Shown: in pieces, positions 1-10,300 of the stretch
Numbering within the stretch: position 1 is the first letter of the stretch
Layout: every line of letters begins with the position of its first letter
DNA from: Symsagittifera roscoffensis
Lineage: Eukaryota > Xenacoelomorpha > Acoela > Convolutidae
Length of the DNA stretch: 64,000 nt
Assembly: GCF_963678635.1 (NCBI RefSeq)
Contig: NC_087067.1
Span: 31,470,401 to 31,534,400 of the forward strand
Direction: 5' to 3'
Made by a program: the position numbers and the translations under genes
Notes under the pieces: model-generated
Databases searched by the model: none
The model's input: the letters and a program-made list of their open reading frames with translations, nothing else
What the model was told of the DNA's origin: nothing

Positions 1-3000
1 TGGTTTATTTTGAGTGCTTTTGGAATCTGCAACACGTCTTTCTTCAGTTGCTGGTTGATGGAGCTTAACTCACTACTCATTGAGTTCAGTCGCTCCATGA
101 TAGACTCGATTTCTATTTTGTCCTTTTCCTCGCTTTTTCTCTGCTGGGGAATGTTGGCCCAGGTCTCAGATAGCCTTCTCGACCACGATTCCATCTTCAT
201 GTCGTCTTCTGTTTTAGTTGCATCTTCTTTCTCGTTGTCCCGCGAGGGAGCCTCCATTTGTCGACCTACATGTTTGGCGAAATAGGATTGTAATGAAATG
301 ATATTTTGCTGTCAGCAATTTGCAGGCGTTTCCAAAAACGTTGTTATTCAATTTATCAAGATGGCTCAATGTTTTCGAAATTCTGTTTAGTTTGCTATGT
401 AACCTCTTTTTAATTTATGCTGGATACGAATTCAGATTAGGGACTTGAATCTATCGTCTTATTAAAATACAATATATCAGACGGAATCGAAACCCTTTAG
501 CTGTTGAGTTAAAACGAGTAATTTGAACCACTATTACCTTTAGATTTCCGTGCACTTTCTTCATTTCTGACCGCTTTTGCATCTCCAGTTCCGCCGATGT
601 CATTTTTGTTATGACTGTAGCCTCTAGCTGATCTCTGCGCCCCCTTTTCCTTCATATCCCGAATAACTTCCTTTGCCTCTTTTTGTTGCTGTTTTTCAGC
701 TTTGCGTTCATGTAGAACAATGTCATCTTTTGGCCTGATCTGAACAGCAGCTGAAGTGTTTTCTTCGCTCTTAGAAGCCCTGACCTCACGCTCAGCATCT
801 TGACTTTGAATTTCAGTCGCAACTGGTTCACTGTTTGCATCTTTGTTCGATTGCCGCAACCGCGAAGTCAATTTTTCGCTTTTAGCCTTAACTTCCTTAA
901 TCATGGCCTGTGTAGCTTCAGAAACCCCCGGTCGTTTTTGTGTAAACTCTTCGAAACTGACGAGATTGGATGTTAATGCAGAAGTGTTGTTTTGAGTATT
1001 GGCTGCTATTGCTCTTTTCAAAGCCGTCTGATAGGTCGACTGGCTATTTGTACCGTTGCTTCTAGGAGCTGGTTCGGTGTACTTGGCCAGAATGTTGCGA
1101 GTCTTCTCCGAGAGTCGAGGAGTTGCAGAAGCTTTGATGGTCATGACCGAGGAGTTGCTGTTTGGTGATGGAAAAGCCCTGGATTTGTTAGTTCGCTGAC
1201 TCATTGTAGATGTATTTGCTGTGTCACCGAATGAATTGACAGCGTGTAAGTTGTTTGAATAATCTCTATTTTTATTGCTGCTGTTATTTTCCTTCACCAC
1301 TACGACTTGGTGCTCGTTGTCCAGAGACCTGGTTGCTTGTCGCTCGTATGTCGGGTATTTGAGCATATTTTTATTGTTATTAGCTCCTTGATTGGGGCCG
1401 TGTCCGCTGCTGCTCTGGGTGCCACCGCGGTGGGTGTTGGGATTAGATGACTTGGCGCTGCTCATAGTGTTCGGCAGTTGTCTGTTGACGTCTTCCAGGA
1501 ATTGAGATATACGCTGTGATTTTGTGATTTCCTCCGATATTGCTGCTTTCGAAGAGTGACTTCTGTATCGCACTGTAGGCAGTGAAAACTTCCGATCCTA
1601 GCAGTAAAAGACAAAAGTCACAGTTAATATGTAACTTGAACCTACGATTTTTCGAAACTTTGCAAACAGTTTTTTTTTTACCACAAAATGTCTTCCACAA
1701 TATAACCAGTATTATCTAATGCACGGTTTAAAGCAGCATCGATCTTGCACAACTTCGAGCGCGCTTTATCTTGCTTTATATCGCTGAACTAATGCTAAGT
1801 TGAAACTTGTACTTGTGTGGATTATGCCTAATTGGTTGCTGTGCAATCACAAAAAAGCTGAACAAGAACCATTAACATTTTTTAGGCTTTCAACAGCTGG
1901 TTCAGCTAATTTCAGCTATTTTTTAACAGCCCAAATAGGTTGGAGTTCTGATATTCATTCTGTCGCTTTTAAATCATACTTGGTCTCTTGAAGCTCTGGG
2001 TTTGTTGGTGACATTTGTATTCGATGCATGATAACCACTGAATGCATTGGCAACGCCGTTACCAATGAAAGTGGGATTTTTCTCTTCGTAATTATACGTC
2101 TTGTTAGTTGGTACTGAGTTCATGTGACTTTCTACACGCACTGAGGGATACATGTATTTGACCTCAACGGGCATTTTAGGTCGGGCTGTTGCGTGGTTTC
2201 CGATTGAGTTATTCAGGGGAGGCTTCCAGGAAACTGATTGTGGGTTTTCAAAATTTCGCTCAACCATGTTCACTGGTTCGGGCCAACAAAGATTCTGAAA
2301 TTGGAGTGTGGAAATAACGGGCAGTTTTTAGTAAATAAAATCAAAACAGGGGAAATAGTAAAACAAAAACTGTCAAAAAAAATTCATAAAAAAAGTTAAT
2401 GCATTATTGAAATAGTACTTAATACAAGATTGGCGAACTACATTGATGGTTCAGTTTCATATGAAATTTAAAATTGAGAGCAACATTTTTCGACACAAAT
2501 TCTTAATTTTTTGGTATCCGAATCACGATTTAAAACTATTTAATACGATTCCACACTTGAATTCTTCCGTACTTTCTCTAAGGTTGCCAAAGTTGTCTAA
2601 AGAATCCACCCTAAGCTCGAGTTCCTTCCAGTCATTTCGCGATGTGGTCAAAAAAGCTTAAACTTAAATGCGCACCAAATTTGATGATTCCTGTTTAAGA
2701 CTATTAATTGTTTCGAGAGTGCTTACAACGGATTTCGAAAGTATTCAAAAAAATCCTGAAAGTAAAAATGATTCTAGACAAAATTTGCTTTAAATTGTTT
2801 GCTCAATATTTTTATTTATTCATAAAGTTAGTTCTTGCTTATTAATAAATTCAAATTTCACCATTTTATTTTGCACATTTGACAGAGAAAACGTCCACTA
2901 TCTGGGACAACAAAGGTCCAGGCGTTGAAACCGGAAAAACTTTCCTCTATTTTTACAACTGTTAAAACAATTGCTGGCCCATTGGTTTTCTCTATAATTG

Positions 3001-6000
3001 AAAATCTTTTTGATGCATTCGTGCAGATAATCGAGTGTCAAGGTTTTTTCTGAAACAAAACTTGAATTATATTGTTCTTTTTTAGAGTGTTTCTTTTACG
3101 CCTTAACGGCATCTATTTTTGTATCACAAGTGATGCAAAGCTCAGCGTATCCTGTGTGATTATTTCGTTTTTGGATTTTAGATTTTGTTGCTGCTCGGAT
3201 TTCAAATTGTTTTCGCCTCTGCTGAAGTACGGAATTAGATTTTGATTTAGTGTGTTTTTAAACAGTTAGGTTATTTTTTTTTTCTAATTTTTTTGCTGTT
3301 CTTGGTTTTTTCCCTGTATAGGTGCATTGCAAGCGGCGAGAACGGAGCCGTGCTTTGCCTCTGTGTTAATTGCAACGTTTTCTAGCAGTCTGTTTCTATG
3401 ATTAGATTGACAATGCTTCTTCCTAGTCCTCGGCACGGTGACCAAATCGGTCCCGTTTGGGGGACTAGTCCCTTTTAGCACCCTCTGCGCTCAGTGGTCA
3501 CCGTTTCCAATTTTTCATTTCAATGAAAAAATGATAAGCCAGCGACTTCCCGTGGCCACTAAGATTTCATTGCAATATTTCGAGTCGTTCTGTTTTTTCA
3601 AAATTATTTTTTAAAACCAATACAAGACTGCTCGTATCAGGGCGAAGCCGTGAATGTTCCGACTGCCTTTTAAGGTTTATGGAGCAGTAGTAACATAAAT
3701 ATCATTAACATTTAAATGTAAAAAAAATAAATTGACAAAATTTTTTCTGTGAAAATCACCACCCCCCCCCCCCACACGCCATATAAAGTACAAAAGAAGA
3801 GATTTCGCTCCTTGTATTAAATCAATAATGGCAAATAAGCTTCCGGCTCTTTTCCAGTTCCCCCCACCTTTCAAATGCATTTTTGAAAAACTTATTTAAG
3901 GTTGTCATAATGCATTTAACCGTAATAACACTTAAAACAAACATAAATATCGATATTTTGAAAGGTGGGGGGGGGGGGGGGGAGTGGAAAAGAGCCAAGC
4001 TTCCTTGAACCAAATAAGACGGATTAAATCTCCGCTTACGCGTTAATAGCGCGAAATATATCCCGCGTTAATTGTCCCAAATTGGCCCAAATGGCAATCT
4101 TTAAACCCCCATAACTTTACGAAAAATGATCACAGGTGAAATATCTTTTCAAATTTAAGCTCAGGACACCAATACCTTTTGAATGATGTTAAAAAAATTC
4201 CGTCAAAAATGGCTAGTTAGAAAAACGAAAATTGTTTGAAGAAAAAACCCATCCCGAGCACAAATATTCCGTTACTTCTGTATCGAAAGTCGGAACAATA
4301 ATCTTTGGGTCTCAATTGTTTTTCCGACAAACTGTTTTTTTTTTCGGCTCGAATTTCTTGTTCTTTTTTGTAATAATGTGGGAGGGCCCATTTGCCACCA
4401 GCGTATTTGGTCACCCTTGTCAACGGAAGAGCTTGTACGCAAAGGAAAAAATAACTAAATAAAAAAATTAAAGGTATTTTAAAAGGGCATAAGTACTTCA
4501 GGAAAGTATGCTACCGAATTTCTGTTGTAAGTAGTTGTAGTCGTAGAGTTTCCCTCGTACACCACTCTGGCTGCTGGAGGAGGAATTGACTGATGCAACT
4601 GACTAGTCTGGTAGTTTGCAGGCATCGACATCGACACATGTCTGGTCGGGATCCCAGCTGGCGCAGAGGGAACAGGTCTGTACTCGTGAACTTGTTGGTA
4701 GCCAGCGTGTCCAGGGTATTCGAAGTCCTTAACTACTCTTACCTGTTGTTGTTTTTGTTGTTGTTCTTGCTGTGCTTCGAGTTGACCTGCTGCCATTACA
4801 ACTTGGACATTTTCACCCATCTGCGTGACAAATGCCTGCGGTTGTGGGTTGACTATTTGGCTTTGATGCTGCTGGTTGAGTTGTTCATTTGTGATTGGTT
4901 CTACGTGGACTAGGTTTGCTGCAGTTGTCTCAGATTGTCTTCGGTATTCTGCTCTGTCTAGCTCGTCTACTGAAAAAGCTTGATTTGAATAACCATGAGT
5001 TTATGCAAGGCTTGCTGCTGATTTATTTTTTGTTTAAGCGAAGCGTACTATTGAACTACGAGGTCAGATTTCAGATGCACTTTTCACTCTCCCTCTGTTG
5101 ACGTAAACCTAAATAAAGCGTGGTTTGTTTTGGGGCTGAGGTCTGTTTTGTGTGGGGGTTCCACCCTTCAGCTCCCATAGCCTCCCCTCCACTACTCTTC
5201 ATGAATATTTTCTATACCGGAAAATAACATGCTGACCTTGCAATTAACCAAACCAATCTGTTATATCGTACCATTTCCTGGCACTCCGCCTGGGTAGCAT
5301 CCTGTCAGTGACCCCTGCCTATGCTTCACACCACTAGAATGCGACGTTTGCCTCTGATTATTAGTATTAGTTGGTGGAACTGCTGCTGCTGTTAAAGTAG
5401 GTTGCACATTAAAGTCGTGGTTGGGATGGGGGAATGGCTCCGCCTCACAGCAACAAATGCAGTCCACGTCTTTCCTAGGCTGAGCTGTGTCCATGTTCGA
5501 AGGTCTCCCTAGAAGCGACAACTACATGTGAACGAATCTTATTTCAGGTACAAGGATGAATTTCGCTACCAAATTTGTTCCGATTATAGCGAGCAATGAA
5601 GGCTGTAAACGGAAGCAATCACAAATTCTGTGCATCATTTACGCTGTCTAAGTTCGATTTTTTTTTCACTAAATTAGTGTATTCACACCATCTTTTGGGT
5701 TGAACGGTGCTGTAATTCTTGGCCGACGCTATAATTTTGGAAGTGCTGTTTTTCTATGACTTTTTCAATCATTTCAAATGTCGTATCAAATGTGGGCTCT
5801 TTTCCAGTTTCCCACCCCCTTGGCAAACTTCAAAACAAAGATGTTCAAAAATTGTTCACAAGGCAATTTGCATGTTAGAAATGCAGAAATTTGTTCTCCC
5901 GTTCACGCTGACACTTTTTATTGCAGTTTCTAACATGAAAAGTCATTTTCATATAATTAATTTCAGAAAAATTCAAAGGGGGTACTGGAAAAGAGCCCAT

Positions 6001-7097
6001 ATGTGTATGTTCAACGGAATATTGTTGGGACGTTCAGTAGACCTGCTGGTGGTGGGCCAGTGTGCAAGCTAGACGTTGACCTCGACCTCTTCACCTCGTA
6101 CTGCTCCTCCCCTCCCCTTTCCCCAATCAGCCCCCCGGCATCTCCACCTTCAGCGTCCAGCAGCATCCCCAGTTGTCCCCTGGCGCCCTTCTCTCGTCTG
6201 CCGCTCCTGTGGGTGGTGCCGCTCTGGCGACTGCTCTTCTGGGATGACCTCTGACTGGTAGCTCTCCTCACTATGTCCCCGTAGTCCCGGAACTCCATCT
6301 GGTACGTGGTCTTGAAGTGCTCCCCCGCCACCCGCTTCTGCTTCTCCTGCATCAAATAATCCATCAGTTGTCAGTTAATTGCTATACGAGTTATTAATAA
6401 ATACCAGTTAATAAAAGTAAAACTGAGGTTATGGGTCATACATCTGGGCAAAGAAACCGTCACTTGTTTTAAGCGAGAAACCACTGTGATCCAGGCAAGA
6501 TCACTCGGAAGGTTCATATTTACTTCGCTCTTATTGTAGAATCTGTAGGTTCCATTTCTGTGCATTCTTTTGTTCTTTTCCAACCAGTCTTGAGCATCGA
6601 AATTTCCGAGTCTGTTCAGATGCTTCTGCAGTTTGTTCACATTCACGGACACCTTCCCATGTCTCCCCCCGTGTCTACTTCTGTCGCCCGCAGCATCCTG
6701 CTGCCCCGAAAAATTGCTGCGATCCCGGGAGAAGCATCCCGCGCACTCGCATCCACTGCAGGCGTCAGTAGTGCCTATGGGTCGTTTCCTTATGTTGCAA
6801 TTGTGAAATTTTTTGTACGTTTTTCTACGGTTTTCAAATTTTATTCTAATTACATTTTATTATCTTAAAATACGTTCCACAGTGGGGGGAGGGGGTTGAC
6901 TGTAAATTTTGCAAGTTAAGGAAAACACCCGTTCCTGTGAGCTCGTCTTCGTCGCGCCATGTGTAGTGGTGACATCTGCCATAGTCTCCGCCGCCGGCAG
7001 CCGAAGTGGACTCGTTCTCACTCCGCTCGTACACGATCACATTATCGCCATTGTTTGTGTCGAATCTCAGAGTTTGTTTCCCATTATCCATGGACAT
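1..7097 (-). CDS. Unrecognised multi-exon gene, eight exons, 3' end outside the window
   Basis: Exons read on the minus strand: 7097-6929, 6774-6464, 6346-6043, 5508-5272, 4969-about 4515, 2294-1980, 1597-538 and 265-1. All have AG acceptors and GT donors, and phases match at each junction (1, 0, 1, 1, 0, 0, 1), giving about 1,038 residues before the window ends. The start is the ATG at 7097, with a second in-frame ATG at 7091. Exon 2 begins with a Cys-rich patch (DACSGCECAGC) and holds the most structured-looking part (FDAQDWLEKNKRMHRNGTYR). Exon 3 is basic and Ser/Arg-rich. Exon 5 is Gln-rich, and exon 7 is Ser/Asn/Lys-rich low complexity. Exon 8 has heptad-like spacing suggesting a coiled coil (IESIMERLNSMSSELSSI). 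The exon 5 donor is uncertain: 4515 and 4497 are both phase 0, and the frame runs to a stop at 4479. I cannot assign a family or function. The overall look is of a disordered scaffold or cytoskeletal protein, which is inference only. Confidence 0.82.
3622..4310 (+). mobile_element. Dispersed repeat family AAACAAGACTGCTC, copy 1 (interrupted)
   Basis: The copy begins with ACAAGACTGCTCGTATCAGG and continues with the family's internal marks: ACACGCCATATAAAGTAC, TCCGCTTACGCGTTAATAGC and GAAAGTCGGAACAATAA. It lies in intron 5 of the minus-strand gene. A 152-bp second element interrupts it at 3845-3996. Its right part is inside the segmental duplication. The right terminal repeat seen in the 58.7-kb copy is missing here. 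Non-autonomous, no coding capacity. Confidence 0.8.
3845..3996. mobile_element. 152-bp MITE nested in another repeat, 8-bp TSD
   Basis: Terminal inverted repeats of about 30 bp start GGCTCTTTTCCAGT and end TGGAAAAGAGCC. The element is flanked by a perfect 8-bp duplication AAGCTTCC (3837-3844 and 3997-4004). The paralogous repeat at 11.58 kb has one AAGCTTCC and no insert. A run of 16 G sits near the right end. An 8-bp TSD fits a hAT-type transposase; the superfamily assignment is inference. Confidence 0.88.
4097..5276. repeat. Segmental duplication, copy A (native site)
   Basis: These 1,180 bp match 11690-12869 with constant offset 7,593, so without net indels. I found a single base difference by eye. 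The segment covers the end of a dispersed repeat, intron 5, exon 5 and intron 4 of the minus-strand gene, and stops 5 bp inside exon 4. It is called native because it sits in register with the other exons. Confidence 0.93.
5795..5997. mobile_element. 203-bp MITE of the GGCTCTTTTCC family in intron 3
   Basis: Ends GGCTCTTTTCCAGT and ACTGGAAAAGAGCC match the 3,845-bp element. Flanks CAAATGTG (5787-5794) and CATATGTG (5998-6005) are an 8-bp duplication with one mismatch. It lies in the intron between exons 3 and 4 of the minus-strand gene and has no coding capacity. Confidence 0.82.
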
Positions 7098-7321
7098 AAC
7101 TATGGTACTCTAACTTAAAAAACTAGATTAAGTACTGTTTGGATTAAGTAATATTGTAATTATTCTCTAAGGCCGTGAGTTGCCCATTATAATTTTGCAA
7201 TTCAAAGTTAAAAAGAAAGTAACACGTGCCAAAAATATGCACAATTTTTAGACTCTATCCATTATTTTTTGTTTGTGTCTGTGTTTGTGTTATGAAAAAT
7301 TGTTGTTTTTTAGATATAGTG
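7098..7321. promoter_or_regulatory. Shared 5' intergenic region of two divergent genes
   Basis: Only 224 bp separate the two divergent start codons, so both promoters or 5' leaders must lie here or be supplied by upstream exons. No TATA box is obvious. A pyrimidine-rich tract ending in TTTTTTAG lies 8 bases before the CTNNBL1 ATG. On the minus strand TTTTTTAAGTTAG lies 12 bases before the other ATG. Both resemble 3' splice sites, so the annotated first exons may be preceded by a non-coding exon or a trans-spliced leader. A role as a bidirectional promoter is inferred from position. Confidence 0.6.
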
Positions 7322-10300
7322 ATGAATGTTGGTGACATTCTGCACTTCAAGCCCCCCGAAGTGAAGAGGGACTTGGAGGGGGATGGGGAAGAAGGGACTG
7401 CGGCTACAGGTGGGATGCCAGCTGCGAAAGTGAGGAAGAAGTTGCAGGAGATAGAGAGGAGTAGGAAGGAACTGCCCTTCGAACAACTCACTGACCAGGA
7501 GAAACTGAAGATGCTCCAGGCTGCTGAATCAGAACTGCCAATGGCCAACATATTAGGTAGGTAGTAGTATCATAGGCTCTACCATTTGTGCCCATCATTG
7601 GGTCTTACAATGCAGATCTTCAGTTCACGTCGAAAGGAGTCAAAGGGCCTCCTCAGATTTGTGCTCCATCACACGTTCATGCTATTTTCAAAAAAGTTCG
7701 TTCCTTCCTTCCCCAACTTTCAAAAGAATGGTTAAAAGAATGATTTCACAAGGAAAAACATGAAGACCACTTACGTTTTAAATAGCCTAATCATTCATCA
7801 TGCCATTGTTCATGGCAATCGGACAGGGTAAACAAAATTAAATTTTTACAAGGATAGCCGGTTGCTGTGCAAGAGAATGTTCTGACCACATTCGTCAGAA
7901 ACGACAAAAAACCTTATTCGTAACAAACGTAGCGTGATGAAAGAACTATGCAAACGCGTAGAAAATTAGTGAATTAGGCATAATCGACAACAGTTGTCTT
8001 CAAAAAATGAACTGAAAAAATGAAGAAAAAAACATTCAAATCAAAATAAATCGCAAGGCGCTGCATGTAGAATGCTCAGTTGCGATTGGCTGAAAATTCC
8101 AAATTAAAACCCCGTTAACTCCCCCCCCCCCCCGTACAACTGCTTTGAGGGGGGGGGGGTCTTTAGGAGGATGTTAACTTGGTCCATGAATTTTTTGTCA
8201 TAACCTCTTAGAATATGCTTAGTACCAATTCCGAGTAGAGCTGAAAATAATAGATCAGCCCTTAGTCAGGGTTGGTCAACTCTTCTGAATGATCCCTGGT
8301 ACGGCATTCTAGATCTGATTAATAAAGATATCAGAGTAGGAATTAACAAAAAGGAAAGTAGTTTCAGTGGATGATTGAAAAATTACAGTTACTTATAAAT
8401 TACCCAAGAAAATTTTTAATCACTCATCTCAAATTTGTTGAAAAGATAGCTAGTTGCTGTGCAATTAGCACAGAGTTTCCGACCATTTTGTGTAATAATC
8501 CTGCTCGCTAGTTTTATTCGCTTGAAATTGGACTGAAACTCAAAATTTTTTTCCAGTTTTTCTCGACACTGGGACAACTATTTGAAATTTTCTCACGGCT
8601 GAAAGGGATTTTATATGATATATCACTCCAACCAATCCGATGGTTTTTTAGTACCTGATTTTGAGTAGAAAACAACAAAAAAAAACAAAAACACCCGAAC
8701 ACAAAGCTCCTCCCCATTTTCAATGGTCGGAACAAAAGAAGAAAAACAAAAAAAAAACGAATACAAAATTCCTCCCGGTTTTCAATTGTTGGAACAAAAA
8801 TGAGCTAATGAGTAACATCAGAGAAAACTTTCAAGAGAAATGAAACGTTTTAAGAATTAACTTTTCCTTGAGACCCTCTAAGGAATGGAAAGAAGTATGG
8901 ACTAAGTATGGAGTTGTTTTTTCGCCATTTCAGATCTCACTTAGAAATCGGAGGTAGATCAGTTCTGGTTATCTTTTTGAAGTCATTTCAGCAGTGTTTT
9001 GAATTCTATTATATAGAAAGGCTGGTCTGCATTTTAAACCTTTAGCCTCAATTTATCGACTTCTAGGGTTTTATCTATGAGTTTTGGGGAGAGAGGGGGT
9101 GGGGGTTCATCAATTATTTTCAAATTTTTGGTTTTAATTTAGTCAAGCATGTGAAACAAAAATGTGGGGAGGAGAATCGTTGATTTTACAGACAAGTAAT
9201 GGAATGTGTCGTATAAGGAGGCAAATTTTTCCCAGGGTGCAATAACTTCGCCTGTATACCTATTTAGTCAGTATCTCTCCCTTTCGAAAATGTTGTGCGG
9301 TTTTTAATTAGACGATAGAGTACACGAATAGGAAAAAATCATTGAAATAAAATCATAGAAATTGGTCCAAGTTGTTCTTTTTGTTGAGCAGGTGACGAAG
9401 TGGAACAGGTGGCAGCAGTGGACATAGCTTCAATGAAGAGGACAATTCAGTCATTCCAGAAGAAGGTCAACAGGAACCAGGAAGCACGCATCAAATTCCC
9501 AGACAACCCTGAAAAGTAAGGCAAAATCTTTCGTTAAGTATGAGATACGTTTCAGGAAATATCGAAACTAAAACTGGTCAGTAAATATCGAATGTTAAAC
9601 TAAACAACAAATATAATTAGCGATTATCGAGAGACTAAATTATTGCTCAAAATCATCCAGCTGTTGATTTTTTATCAACATTAAGTCTTTTTCATCCACA
9701 TTTATTGCTGTTAAGTGTACATTCGTGTTTACAGGTAAATAAAATAAAATAGTTAATTGCGTTGAGTTCTTCATGATGAACAGTATGATTTGTTTCAGGT
9801 TCATGCAGACAGAATTGGATCTGCATGATGAGATAGTTGAAATGAGAGCAATTGCCACCCAGCCTGAGATATATCCTCTTTTGCTCTCGTCCGAGACAGG
9901 CGCGCTCAAAACAATATTGACTCTCATCAACCACGAAAACACAGGTGCTGAAAAGTTGTTTTTCCTTTTTCTTCTCTTAGGATCTAGTATTAGCCGACGG
10001 AACAAAGAAAAGAAGGCTGAACCAAATTAATCAGAGCCGATAATATTGCGCGCAGGCAACACGTGGCAATGGGAACAACCCTTACCCCCCTAATATTTTT
10101 AGGACAGTCTATATAGCCGCATAAATCAATGTAAGGTCTAACTAATTTTGCACTTCGTTTTAAAATAAACTCATCTTTGGTGAACTTGGTGAACAGATCG
10201 ACTTACTTGTTTTATGAACCGCATTTTTGGCTGATCATGTTTTTTTGAAGGTTCCTTGGTGCGAATTAAAAAAGTTAAAAAGTGAATAAAAACATGAATT

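Noticed and set aside
4232-4462. 76-codon plus-strand frame present identically at 4.2 and 11.8 kb
   Set aside because: It is identical only because it lies in the segmental duplication. It overlaps a transposon end and has no coding features.
4593-4913. 106-codon plus-strand frame, also at 12.2 kb
   Set aside because: It is antisense to the Gln-rich exon 5. CAA/CAG runs on the coding strand create Leu/Val-rich open frames on the other.
6003-6261. Pro/Ser-rich plus-strand frames
   Set aside because: They are shadows of the Arg/Ser/Gly-rich exon 3 on the minus strand.
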